From Emydura subglobosa (taxonomy: Eukaryota > Chordata > Testudines > Chelidae), in NCBI GenBank assembly GCA_007922225.1, contig ML679966.1, positions 52,043,583 through 52,107,582 of the forward strand: a stretch of DNA of 64,000 nt. The letters run 5' to 3'. Positions 1 to 11,229 of the stretch are shown here, one piece after another. A program made the translations under genes and the position numbers. Numbering within the stretch: position 1 is the first letter of the stretch; each line of letters begins with the position of its first letter. The notes beneath the pieces are model-generated. The model was given only the letters and a program-made list of their open reading frames with translations, had not been told where the DNA came from and made no database searches.

Positions 1-1133
1 TTCGGACACTCTATCTCCATGCTCCTCCCCCCACCTCACAAGAACTCAAATAGTTCTTAGAGCATCTCCTCTTTGCTTCTCCATGGTCGTTTTCCTATCA
101 GCCGCGGGCGCTTGGAAGATATGGAGGGGTTTCCCTTCAAGGCCACATCCATAGAAGCACAAAACAAACAATAAATAGAGGCATGAATGTCAGTGCAATA
201 CCACTATTGATTCATTACTGTAAAATACACCTCACTGTCCCCTAGCAAGCGGACAGCTCGACAATCAACCAAGGCATGGTGATTTGTGCTTGGGGAGAGA
301 GGTCTCAAGCTGGGAAAAAGGTTATGGTGATTGTTTGGGGGTATTTTGTCTGACATTATGAGACATTCATGAAGTGGTAGGGGAAAAACAGTCTTGTAGT
401 ATTCTTAAAACCACAGTAAACAGTTTACATTCAGTTGTTACATTCCTGTTTGGTGCAGCGATTCAACCAAATGGCTGCCCTATGTAACTACCTACCTACA
501 ACCTTTTCTACATGAAATGTTAACTACGAAAGCCATCTATGCATTGTATTGAGAAAATCCTATCCCCTCTGCTTGAAAGAAATGGTGTAGTTCTCTTGTT
601 CAAAGGTGGTGCAGAATTCAGGGCAGGGAGGCTTGCAAGGAGTATGCTCTCCCTAGGGGTCATGAAGCTCTGCTATAATGAGATCTCTCCCAGGTGATGT
701 GAAGGCAGGATATGAGAAGTACTGCACCTGTGTAGATTCTCTTCTTCTCCAGCACATAGAAATAACCTTGGATATTAAATTGAAAACTACCAGTTTCTTA
801 TATGTCCATCATCAGCCCTTTGATATCCTTAAAGCATTCTCTCTGAGAGACCCTTCCCCCTCACCAGGTTTTAGAGTCTGGGTTCCCACCCATGCAGCAA
901 CATCCACACTACTATTTTTAGCTCCATAGTGTGTGCTCAAGTCAGTTGACCCCGTTCTGAGACTCACTGCTGCGGGTGTGGTGGTGGCTTTTTTTGTTTG
1001 TTTCTTTGATGCAGTGCAGACTTACCCAGTCTCTTTCCATTAACTTCAATGAGCTTGCAGGTTTTGAATCAGACCCAAAGGGTAGGAGAACCCATACTTT
1101 CTGAACCAAATAGCTTTCGCTAAATCTTTCTCA
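1..1133. other. Unassigned non-coding sequence
   Basis: I see no recognisable gene or repeat. Short open frames such as that at 678-929 have no family signature and no convincing splice context. Confidence 0.5.
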
Positions 1134-1290
1134 GGGTATGTCTACACTGCCAGCGACTTGGGGATCGAGGCAGTACGATCGATTGAGCAGGTCATGGAGA
1201 CCTGCTCAATGGATTCCAGAAATGCTCTCCTGTCAACGTGATTAATCCACTTTATGTAGCTTGCGTATCTCCCGTCGTGTAGACCAGGCC
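1134..1290. mobile_element. MITE, Harbinger-like ends
   Basis: A 157-bp segment begins gggtatgtctacactgc and ends gtgtagaccaggcc, so the ends are imperfect inverted repeats built on tgtctacac. The same 3' end closes the full Harbinger element at 59.5 kb (gtgtagaccaggc), and its 5' end (gggatatgtccacactgc) is close to this one. It has no coding capacity. A perfect target duplication is not obvious. I infer a non-autonomous Harbinger derivative. Confidence 0.7.
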
Positions 1291-3872
1291 TTCGCCATTC
1301 CTGATACTTACAGGCTGTAATCACTTTTTAGAAGGGAAAATCTCGAATCTTTAAAGGCAAAATATATTTCGTATGGGGACAACTGTCAATACTGGCAACT
1401 CAGTTTGCATTGGTACCAAATACTTAACTCTGCAAGTAAAAATGTGAGGTGCCCTAAGTATTTTCATTATTTACTCTGGCTTCATTTGTAATGTTGCCTA
1501 TAAATGATTATTTCACATTTGGAGATCATTGACATTTAATCAAGTATGCATTTTAGGTTCCGAACTTCATATTTTTTTTCTTTGCTTACAAAGACAAAAA
1601 GTCCCAATCACAATTACTGATGTGTTTTAGGAGGAAAAATGTCAGCTTGAATTACAAAGAATTCTTCACTCACATCATTTTCTTATTCACAGTTAACTTA
1701 TTTCTATTCAAAAGGAAAATTATCCCTTAAAATGCAAATATCAAACTGCCTGAAGCTAATATGGATGCAGAATCCCTAACATTATGATTCTATGTGAATC
1801 TTCATAAAATTCACACTAAATAGCTGTGAGAAGAGTAATCAGAATAACAGCTGCTCATTTATTGATTACAGTAACCAGTGTTAATACAGAGCAGTAGTCA
1901 AAGTCTAACAGTGGATTTATATTAGAGCCAAATGATAAAAAATAGCTACATGCTGTCATATTGCAGTCGAACAAGGCATTGTATAGAGGTCAATGTTTAT
2001 ATATCTCAGTATACAGGCTAAGTAGACCCCAAGCACTTTTTATTTGTTTGAAATAATTCGAGATTTAGATAGTAGATATTATGACTGAGGAAATCCCAGA
2101 ACAGACAGCTTATATAATTGAGCTAAGTTGTTGCTCACATACCCTTTTCATTATGTAATGTCCGTTATTATCCTGCTGTTTGCTCTCTTTCAAGCAGTGA
2201 GACTATTTCCTCTGAAGTTTTCCCCTAACCAGATGAAAGTCACCAGTCACAATACACTATCTTTCCTGAAAGACCAGTCACAAAGGGTGACAAATCACTC
2301 TTCTACCAACAAAGTGTGAACAATTATACTTTGAGGAGAGAGTTCTGCAAGGATAGAAGGGATGGGATCCACCCCTGTCCTTTGCCTCTGTAGCTCTGTT
2401 CCAGAATATAGTTTGAAATAGCAGCCACATCTGGTCTCTATATCCTCTGTGGTGTTTTTGGGGCACGAGAAAAGTACAAGGACATCAGTTTAGCTGGGCA
2501 TTCTAGTTTGCGTAAGTCAGCATTGGCAACCCCAGATGTTTAAAGTCATGAGTCGCATCTTTAAAAAAAAAAAAATCATCACACAAATTGGGGTGAAAAT
2601 CATGAACTCCTAGAAACAAGTTTTGGGTTCTTTTTATCTGTTTTCTAGTTTCTAAGCCTTTGGGGTTCACATTTTCAGGCTTCGCTCTGCCACCATAAGA
2701 ACTAGTGACTTACTTTTTTAAAGAAACATGAAAGCTAAGATTCTCAGATATTACCAGATTCATGTTAAAATGGCAACATTTGACATAAAAGTATAGTATA
2801 AGGTAGCAGTGGCCCACCATTTGATCTTCCCCCAATTCCTCACCAAATGGGAGAACTTTTTAGTAGCTTTGCCCATTGCTAGCACAGCTTCCATTATGCA
2901 GAAAGCCTATTACTTGCCCTTCATTGTAAGGCAGTGGAGGTGTGAATTTCATCCTCTGGACCAAAGACAAAGGGAAAAAATACTTCTGAGTTCCATGTCT
3001 TTGAAGCACACAAGAGTCAGGGAAAGCTGTAAAAAATAATCTTTTGAGGACTTCAGTGACATCGCATAGTGCATTTATAAAAAGTGTAAACTTTTTAAAA
3101 ATTAGGTTGGAAATTAGATAGTGGAATTCAGATGTGAAGAATTTAATACTGCATTCTTGTATCAATTCTACATCTGAACTCGAGAGGCACTGTGGGAACA
3201 GCAATTTGAAATTTGATATTTTTCTTCTTGTGGATTTAAACCTAGAACCCTTTCCCACATAATTTATACCTCTATCACTCTCTTGAGTAGGGTTCAGTTA
3301 CATTTTCTCTGATAGAAGCTGTGGCAGAGGTTATGTATAGCAGCTTTGAGACACAATGTAACTTTCCTTTTAAATGCTGTCCTGCTACTCTGGTTTCACA
3401 TATTATTTGGTTGAAGTGAACGTATTTCAGTTGATGGGTTGCTTATGAAATATTTGCCATGACTACAACTTCAAATATTCACTATTCATAATATCACGAT
3501 ATTATGTGTTATTGGTCACAAGTCATTGTCAAGTTTCTACTCCCAAACACAACTTTGAAGACACATTAACACTTTCAGTGCAACTACATATCCACACAAG
3601 TATCTGCCATACTTCCACTTTTCACAAGTTTTCTTGGGGGTGCACGGGGGGTACAGGGACTTGTAGATGTTGATAAAAAGTACAAGATGTTGGTACCACA
3701 AAGTTTGGATCACCATCTATATCAGTGTCACTTTCTCAATAAGGTGAGTGATGTTCAGTTCCCAGAACTAAAATTCATGGCCATCTTCACTAATTATTGA
3801 TTTCTATCATTTTATTCCATAAATTAGTTGTTGACTTGCAGCAAAAAAATGGAGGCTACAGATTGAGAATAG
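1291..3872. other. Unassigned AT-rich sequence
   Basis: No repeat family is recognised. The longest frame is a 132-codon minus-strand ORF at 2860-3258. It shows no known motif and I treat it as chance. Confidence 0.45.
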
Positions 3873-3874
3873 TA

Positions 3875-3994
3875 GGGTGACCAGATAGGAAGTGTGAAAA
3901 ATTGGGATGAGGGTGGGAAGCAATAGGCACCTATATAAAGAAAAAGCCCTGAATATTGGGACTGTCTCTATAAAATCGGGACATCTGGTCACCC
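3875..3994. mobile_element. Palindromic Tc1/mariner-type MITE with TA duplication
   Basis: A 120-bp element has perfect 12-bp terminal inverted repeats (gggtgaccagat / atctggtcaccc) and is bounded on both sides by TA (3873-3874 and 3995-3996). The inner sequence continues the inverted symmetry imperfectly. TA duplication with short palindromic structure fits a Tc1/mariner-derived MITE, and this sequence is one I recognise as common in turtle genomes. It has no coding capacity. Confidence 0.85.
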
Positions 3995-3996
3995 TA

Positions 3997-6500
3997 AAGA
4001 CTAAAATCATTATTAAATCCTATCACTGCCTAGAACAGAAAGTGGTACAGGATTACAGTCTTGATATGTTTCTAGGACACAGCCCAGATATAAAACTCAA
4101 ATGTTTAATTATTAGTTTTTAGATCCAACTTCTCAATTCACCACTCAAGGCTAAACCACCTGAAAATATAATTTTCTTATGCCCTATCACACAAGGAATT
4201 TTATTTTTCCTAAAATAGTGTAAGATTTTTTTTTTAATATGACAGCTCTATATTAGTTAGCAGACTGCTATTGTAAGAATATAAATGAATATGGAATTTA
4301 GAATAACAGACGCTTTCTAAAAGCCACCAAAACGTTCAGATAAGCGGATTATAAAAAAGGTACGAGGTTACAGAAATTCTATAGAAGTCACTGCTTTTGT
4401 CAGAGTGACAGATATATAATAGGGCTTCTTCAGTCCCAATGGAATAATGCTGATGTCTCTTTGGAATGGACATATACTCAAGGGGTTTGAACTCTTATGC
4501 TCAGTTTATGATGTTTGTAGCCAGAACTGCCTCAACCAAAGCCTCTCCTACATATGATGAAGATGTCAAATTCAGCAGAGGGAAGGAAGATTTTTTTTGC
4601 ACACTAGATAGCACAACAGGGGATTGAGAGAGACAAGAAAAGAAACATTTCCTGCAGTAAGTACAAACACATGATGCCATAAAAATGATGCTGTATCACC
4701 CAGAACAGTTTAGTTGCCAGACATGCTAATTATTAAGAGAACAAGACTAAAGTTAACTGAAAAACTCAGCTGCAAATCAAACTGTACATGTATTAAAGGA
4801 GCAGTTCTGTGCAACTGTAATGTGCATTGGATAAAACTCCTGTTTAAAAAACACAGCAATGGGTTCTGTATTTTAAATTTGATGCTATTTATGTTTCCAT
4901 ACACACAACAGAAAAACATTGGCTTTGCTATTGAAAATAACCAAGGCTCAGCAACTGCAAACTTGGCATTCTAGTACATGGGTTAGTGGAAGCTAAGTTT
5001 GATAAGGGATATAATCCACTAAGTCTCCAGGGAGACTGTATACAACCTCCATTGTTTTCTTTTCTTCAGTCCACTGCTATAATATTCACTCACATTGCAT
5101 AACCAGTCCACTGCGCACCAAACCCAGGTCTGAGAGAATATTGTAGCAGTGTTGCTAACACAAAGGGAAGACAATCCAAAGCTAAAGCATAAGACAGTTT
5201 GATCACTTACTTACATGCCAATTCATCAAGGTCTCTTTCCCAATGGATATATATAGTAGTTAACCCTTTTAGTCTACTTTCCCACAAATTATATTAGCCC
5301 CAGGATTTAATTAACACACCTAACTGTCTAACAAACGCCTACATTTATAACACGCTGCACAGACTGAGTGCAGGTCAAGAGGCTTGCACACTTGATCTCA
5401 TTTTATTTCTGTTTACACATAGAACTTGAAAAGGTTGTATGAAATCCTTAACTAGAAAAACACATGCAGTGTTCTGTAGTCTTCATTACAACAGTAAATT
5501 GTCGTTTCGTTTCAAAACCACATTGCAACTACCATGATTGGAAACTGTTACAAAACAAGGACACACTATAACTATGACATCTTTAAAGCACATACACAAA
5601 CTTTTATACTTCCTTACTACTTAGGTACCCAGTTTCAGGACGTAGTCAATTGACTGATTTGGGTCTTCACACAAGAGAAAGTGTGTGTGTCTGTTACTTT
5701 TAATCAGATCTTTGCTCAGCCCTCATTTTCACTCAACTACTGGTCACAGCAGGAGCTAACATTGTGAAGACAGGTGGATCAAAGAATGGACAGCTATAGT
5801 CTTTTCCTTGTAAGCTAGTGGGTAACCTGAATTGCTGGAAAATAGAAAGATAGTTAAAAAGGTGCCTACCGGAGTTGGGTACTTGATATCAACAGGATGA
5901 CTCCCTGGTGGCTGGCCTAGGACCTCAGTCTTCTCCATTCCAGGAATCTCTGGTTTTGGGGAACTGATGTGCTGAACGAGACAAGTATTTCTGCTGAGTG
6001 GTCCAAGTTGGGTCCTCTTCTTGGTCCATGCCAGCATCTCCAGTCAGATGGTGACACATATTTCTGCCAAAAATTCAAAGTGTCCAACCAAAATGAGAGT
6101 TGTCCTCTCACCAGAGAGCAAGGCTTCACTTTTGAATTTCAGCAACTAGGGCTGAAATTTTCCAGTCTCTTGGTGCAAAATATATCCTACTACTTTGTGC
6201 AAGACCAGTTAGGCCATAGCTGTTGGTGCAACTATCTTGAGACATACATTAAACACTGGCTGCTTTACTCCAAAAGCAACTTACCTCCGTAAGTTGCTTT
6301 CCATGGGCCCTTCTACAGTGCATCCTTTGATCAACTGCACACCATGCTTGCTTAAGTTGCAGTTTCTCCCATTGCCATTTTGCCAGCTGCTGAAATCGGC
6401 AGTTCAAAGTTCTTATAGTTTATACAATGTCCCTCCATATTATTTGATGCTCTCTCAACTTGTTTTAATAGTCCATTGTACAACACAGAGTCACTTCAAG
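3997..6500. other. Unassigned sequence
   Basis: No recognised gene or repeat. Overlapping short ORFs around 5.75-6.5 kb on both strands have no recognisable motifs. Confidence 0.45.
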
Positions 6501-6504
6501 AAGA

Positions 6505-6690
6505 GAAAGTTACTCACCCTGTGCAGTAACTGAGGTTCTTCAAGATAGTGTCCTTGGGTGCTCCACTTCGGGTGTTGGTGTGTCCCTGCACCTTTCATCA
6601 GAGAATTTCAGCAGCAGTGCACGTCTGGGTCACACATGCACTCTCCCTGTCCCTCGCGATTATTAGTGCCATGTGACCAAACCCACCCCC
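6505..6690 (+). repeat. DIRS right inverted terminal repeat
   Basis: Positions 6548-6681 match the reverse complement of 12818-12960 over most of their length. Shared blocks include ctccacttcgggtgttggtg at 6560-6579 (one mismatch in the other copy), the stretch around cagcagtgc at 6612-6620 and cacatgcactctcc at 6632-6645. The outer part, 6513-6540, is not in the left repeat but is matched inverted by the internal region at 6783-6810. Confidence 0.85.
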
Positions 6691-6747
6691 CAGTTTCTTC
6701 TGTATCACCGAGTCCATAGATTGAACTCTGAAGTAGAGAGGAGGAGG

Positions 6748-6875
6748 GTGGGTAGTGGAGCACCCACCAGGACACCATCTCAAAGAACCTCAGTTACTGC
6801 ACAGGGTGAGTCCTAGAAGAAAAAGAGAAGGTCAGTTCCCTGTGGGTGCTCCACTTCAGGCTACTGTCGAGCAGT
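6748..6875 (-). repeat. DIRS internal complementary region
   Basis: Two adjoining blocks are complementary to the two outer ends of the element. Block A (6748-6810) is the inverse of the right end; positions 6783-6810 are a perfect 28-bp inverted match to 6513-6540. Block B (about 6816-6862) matches the inverse of the left end: gttccctgtgggtgctcc at 6835-6852 corresponds to 12943-12960 read on the other strand. Together they spell the junction formed when the element's two ends are joined. This is the known architecture of DIRS internal complementary regions, which are thought to template circularisation. Confidence 0.85.
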
Positions 6876-6939
6876 GCCCCTTTGGGGGGCGGAAAGGGCT
6901 TCAGAGTTGCGTGGGTAACTGATGACAGCACAGTAAGTC

Positions 6940-7076
6940 CTACCAATGCATCCGATCTTGAGCTCTGGTATATTGCATAGTGTTTTGTAAATGTGTGCAG
7001 ATGTGAGGTGACCACTTTACACATGACTATGATTGGTAAATTGTTGAGAAAAGCTACTGAGGTTGATTATGACCTG
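6940..7076 (-). pseudogene. DIRS tyrosine recombinase, C-terminal part beyond the LTR insertion
   Basis: Past the solo LTR the minus strand reads HTFTKHY in the frame opening at 7024, with the tyrosine codon at 6979-6977. In DIRS recombinases the nucleophilic tyrosine follows a segment of this type (…PHTF…Y), so this looks like the C-terminal catalytic box. It continues the coding segment that ends at 7716, from which the LTR has separated it. Assignment of the exact nucleophile is from family pattern only. Confidence 0.6.
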
Positions 7077-7715
7077 TGTGGCAGACAGCCGGCTTCCCTT
7101 TAGTGGGTCTCACACTTACTCCTCATAGTGGGCCAGGAAGTTGCCCATCACCCCGTCTTCTCAGGGGAGGGGGGGAGGGGCCCGGGCCCACCCACTTCTC
7201 CAGGTCCCAGCCCAGGGGCCCTGTGACTAGCAGCTGTGGGCTGCTGGCACTGTATTTGCAGCTTCAGTCTTTTTCCCCTGGGCTACTTTTCCCCCCTCAG
7301 TCCTTCTGGCCTCTCAGGCCCTGTTTTCCATGTTGTCCCAAGCTGGGCTTCCTGATCCAGGCCCTTGCGCCTGGGGAAGGGTTTCAGTCTGGCGAGGGGC
7401 AGGGTCTCCCCTTTCCTGGGCTCAGTACCTCTCTTGGGGCTGCTCCGTCCTTCCACACCTCCAGTACTCTCCAGTCTGCTCCTCAGCTCCTCACAGCACA
7501 GCACAGCACACCTACTTCCTCCAGTTTGTGCCCTGTTTCTCTGGAGCAGTGGGCTTTTAGCAGGCAGCTGGCTGGGCCTTAATTGGCCTCAGCTGCTCCT
7601 GATTGCCCTCTCCTGACTCCGGCTAGGCTGCAGGGAATAAAGCCCTGATCATTCTGGGGCTTATATATCTCCCTTCACATACTCTCCTGTTGCCCTCTGT
7701 ACTTGCTATATCACA
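7077..7715 (+). mobile_element. Solo LTR inserted in the DIRS element
   Basis: A GC-rich 639-bp insert begins TGTGGCAGAC and ends TATATCACA, obeying the TG…CA rule for LTRs. It is flanked by a 4-bp direct repeat CCTG (7073-7076 and 7716-7719). An AATAAA signal lies near 7638 and a TATA-like run (cttatatatctcc) near 7661. It has no internal retroviral genes, so it is a solo LTR left by recombination between two LTRs. Four-base duplications occur with several ERV and Gypsy groups; I cannot assign the class. A second copy lies at 49970-50396. Orientation is inferred from the AATAAA signal. Confidence 0.8.
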
Positions 7716-8880
7716 CCTGGTAGAGTGGGTTCAGATCCCCAGTGGAGATTGTATATCCTGCTGTTGGGAGCAAAGGTGAGTGCATCCAGAAATCCATTTG
7801 GACAGTCTCTGCTTGGAAATGGCGGAACCTTTAGATCATTGCAAAGTTTAAATAAGTCTGACTTTTTGAAGATTTTGGTTCTCTTAAGTAAAATGGTAGT
7901 GCATGTCTGACATATATTGTTTGTAATGTTGAGTCCCGTTTGCTCCCATGAGGTTTGGGGAAGAACAAAGGAAGATGGATTGGTTGGGTTCCACTGAAAA
8001 GAGGAGGTACTTTGGATAAGAATTCTGCATGAGGTCTTAGAGTGACCTTGTCCATGAAAAAGATGGTAGATGGTGAATGGGCCATGAGGGCCCCTAACTC
8101 TCCCACTTGTTGGGCAGACATAATAGCAACTAAGAATGCCAGCTTCATTGACAGATGTGTTAGAAAGCATGTTGCTAAGCATTTTAATGGGGCCCCAGTA
8201 AGATAACTTAGTAGTAAGTTCAAGTCCCAAAGTGGGGTATGTACTTGTATTTCAGGGTAGGCATTTCTGTTGCCCCTAAGAAAGCGTTTGGTGATGCAAT
8301 AGGCAAATATTGATATCCCATCCACCTTGTGGTGAAAGGCAGTAATAGTGGTGAGGTATACTCTAAGGAAGCTGAAGGCTAGGGTGGAGTGCTTTAGTTC
8401 TAGCATGTATTCTAAAATCATTGGAAGGTGGGCAGTAACATGCCGTGCTAGTTTGTTTTGGTACCAGATGGCAAATCTCTTCCATTTGTGAAGGAAAGCA
8501 TGATGTGTGATTGTCCTTCTACTGTTCATTAATAGGTCTTTCACCTGTTCCAAGCAGCCTTTGTTGTGCTGGAGCCATGCTCTCAGGTAAAGCCTCTCCA
8601 GGTTTGGGTGGTAAACCTGTCTGACATCTTGAGATAGAAGATTTGGCAAGAATGGAAGAGTGCATACTGTATGTACCTCCATCCTCAACAGTATGAGTAC
8701 CAAGGTTGTCTGGACCATTTGGGGGCTATCAGGATGACTTTGCCCTTGCAGTCTCTTATCTTGTGTATTACTCTCGATAGCAGGGCGATAGGGGAAAATG
8801 CCTATAGCAGAGATGCATTGCATTTTAGAAGAAAAGCATTGCCCAAGGATCAGAAGCCCAACCCTGCTCTGAGATCTCAC
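7716..8880 (-). pseudogene. DIRS tyrosine recombinase, main part
   Basis: The open frame 8880-7831 encodes a phage-integrase-like helical domain: a SAM-like N-terminal region (HKWKRFAIWYQNK), LPMILEYMLELKHSTLAFSF, and a catalytic-core start LVAIMSAQQVGELGAL. Related DIRS recombinases, as I recall them, carry an arginine in the SA-R-R-V-SE box; this copy reads SAQQVGE, so the first catalytic arginine is probably lost. Near 7840 the homology moves to the frame of 8230-7706, which continues PPFPSRDCPNGFLDAL to EPTLPG, where the HxxR box would be expected (also corrupted). The solo LTR then interrupts it. This enzyme would integrate the circular DIRS cDNA. Confidence 0.8.
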
Positions 8881-8950
8881 GAAGAGGTCTATGGATGAAT
8901 GGGAGAGAGAATATGCTCTGCAGGAACATGTTTAGCTTCCACTCATGGTC

Positions 8951-10199
8951 CTATGCAAATTCTCTGCTCAACATATCCACTGTGGTGTTTTCATGTCCTG
9001 GGAGATATGAGGCTGATATGTTGACATTGTGTTGGATACACCAGTTCCATAGTTTTATGGCTTTGGTGCACAGGGAGTGTGACCTTGCCCCTCCTTGTTG
9101 ATGTATATAGAACATGCAGGCAACGTTGTCCATCATTACCCACATGGTCTCATTCCTTATCAACAGCAGGAAATGCAAGCATACGTGGAAGTAGGCAGGA
9201 AGTACAGGAAGCACGCAGTTCCAGACAGTTGTGTGTGTAACAGTGTCTCGGAGGGGAGGCCACCTGCCCTGAATTGAGTAGTGCTGTAAATAGGCTCCCC
9301 AGCCTATCAAGGAGACATCAGTTGTGAGAATAATTAAAGATGGAGTTTGTGTAAAAGCAACTCCCACGCACACATTTTTGGGTTGCATCCAGAAGCGTAG
9401 TGAGTCCTTGACTTTGATCAGCTTTACAAGGTGTCTGTTTAGCCTGTGTCTGTGTGGTATGTATGCAGTTCTTAGCCAGCCCTGAAGGCAGCGCATGTGA
9501 AGACATGTGTTTTGTACCATGAATGTGGTTGCCACCATATAGCCTAATAGTTGGAGGCAGGTCCGTACCAATATCAGAACTGTTCAGTACAGTGGAGATC
9601 AGATTAACTATAGTGAGGAATCTGGTTGGTGGTAATGTCCTCTAGGGCATCGAGATGCCACCCCTTTGAAGTCCAGCTTCTGCACAGATATCAGTGTTGA
9701 TTTCTGTATGTTTAGTTGTAATCCCAGCCACAAGAAGAGGGCAATTGTCCTCTGAGTAGTGTCTAGGGCATCTGCACTGGTGGATGCCTTTAGTAGGCAA
9801 TCATCCAGATAGGGAGAAATTATCATTCCCTGTTTTGAGGCATGCTACTGCTACCACAGGAACTTTGGAAAAACACACATGATGCTGTCGAAAGGCCAAA
9901 AGGCAAAATGGATAATGATCCATCCCCAGAGTAAACCTGAGGAACCTCCTGTGTGCAGAATGCATGGTTACATGAAAATAGGCATCTTGGAGGTCAAGGG
10001 CTGAAAACCAATCCCCCTGTTTCAGTGCTGGTATTGTTGCTAATGTGACCATTCTAAACAATTGGACCCTTATAAATTTGTTGAGTTTTTGAGGTCTAGA
10101 AGAGACCTCCACCCATTCTTTTTCTGGCTTAAGTATTAGTAAAAACCTTTTCCTCTGTGTTATGATGGTACCAGTTTCACAACATGCAGATGCAGGCAT
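8951..10199 (-). pseudogene. DIRS reverse transcriptase and RNase H
   Basis: The frame 10199-9801 encodes RT fingers and palm: LNKFIRVQLFRMVTLA, then GDWFSALDLQDAYFH with the first catalytic aspartate in ALDLQDAYF. After a frameshift near 9815 the frame 9826-9608 gives PYLDDCLLKA, the catalytic YLDD box at 9811-9800, and LGLQLNIQKS. The frame 9571-8951 is RNase H: TDVSLIGWGAYL (first acidic residue), WVMMDNVACMFYIHQQGG (MDN aspartate), LPGHENTTVDMLSR (final aspartate). The order and motifs match DIRS polyproteins. One frameshift and at least one stop (about 9608) separate the parts, so it is inactive although the key acidic residues survive. Confidence 0.92.
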
Positions 10200-11228
10200 C
10201 TGTTTACTTCTTGCTGTAGAATGTGTTAGTGAGAACGGTCCCTGAAGAGGGACAGAGAGGCAGGGGGAAGGATATGAATGATATCATATAAACTGAATGG
10301 TTATTTCTAAAATCCATTTGTCCATAGTGATGGATTGCCACACTGGGTAGAATAGGGTCAACTGGTATCCAAAACGGGGAATAGCTAGTGATGGTGTCAG
10401 CACCGAAGAACAAGGGAAGTCCAATCAGGCCCTAGACCAAGTCCTCAAAATTGTTGTTTTGCAGAGGGTTGTTGGGATGTCGAAGATTGAGTTGGAGGTT
10501 GGTGATGCTTTGGAGGCCTGTCTTTGCCTGTGTGTGTTGTACTGCCTCTATTGAGAGGCATACAGGACAGCCCTTGTATGCTGGGTGCTATAGTATTTAC
10601 CCTGGAGGGTTTTTTTTGATGCAGGTGTGTATAACTCCAGAGAACCTTTGTGAGTTCACAAGTCCTTCAGGGTATGAAGGAACTTCTCAGTTTTGCCATG
10701 AACAGCTTTTGATCATTGAAAGGGAGTTCTTACATGGTGGATTGTACCTCCTTTGGGAAGCTAGACAGGTGGAGCTACAAAGCCCAGCACATAACTATGG
10801 TATTGGCTGTGGAGTGTGCTGCTGTATCAGCTGCATCCAAAGACACCTGTAAGGCGGTTCTGGCTACCAGTTGGCCCTCTGAAATTAAGACTTGAAATGG
10901 TCTCTTTTGTCCTCTAGTATGATGTCAATTCTGAAAGTTTGGAATTTGGAAAGAATTGGAAGTTTGTTCATGGTTTTTCATAGAGCAGCATAAGTGGCAA
11001 TCTGGAATTTAAGAGTGGTTGATGAATAGGCATTCCAGTCAGAGATCTAACCGTTTACACTCTTTGCCATATGGGGTGGAATCTAGGATATTGCAACCTG
11101 TGTCATTGGTTGACAGCATTGACCACTAAGAAGTTTGGTCTAGGGTGAGTGAAAAAGAAGCCCAGTCTCTTAGAAAGGACGTAGTACTTTGTCTGCTCTC
11201 TTGCAGGTGGGCAATATTGTATCTGGGG
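10200..11228 (-). pseudogene. DIRS linker region between gag and RT, not readable
   Basis: The region lies inside the element but no frame stays open for more than about 70 codons, and I recognise no motif. It probably carried the end of gag and the start of the polyprotein. The plus-strand 133-codon ORF at 10451-10852 is antisense to the element and I treat it as spurious. Confidence 0.5.
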
Positions 11229-11229
11229 T

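Noticed and set aside
2860..3258. 132-codon minus-strand ORF
   Set aside because: No recognised motif, and its codon composition is not distinct from nearby chance frames; not enough to call a gene.
7076..7616. Overlapping ORFs on both strands (168, 83, 76 and 73 codons)
   Set aside because: They lie in the GC-rich solo LTR, where stop codons are rare; no motif or splice signal.
10451..10852. 133-codon plus-strand ORF inside the DIRS element
   Set aside because: It is antisense to the element, Cys-rich without a pattern, and runs through a region where the sense frame has simply decayed.
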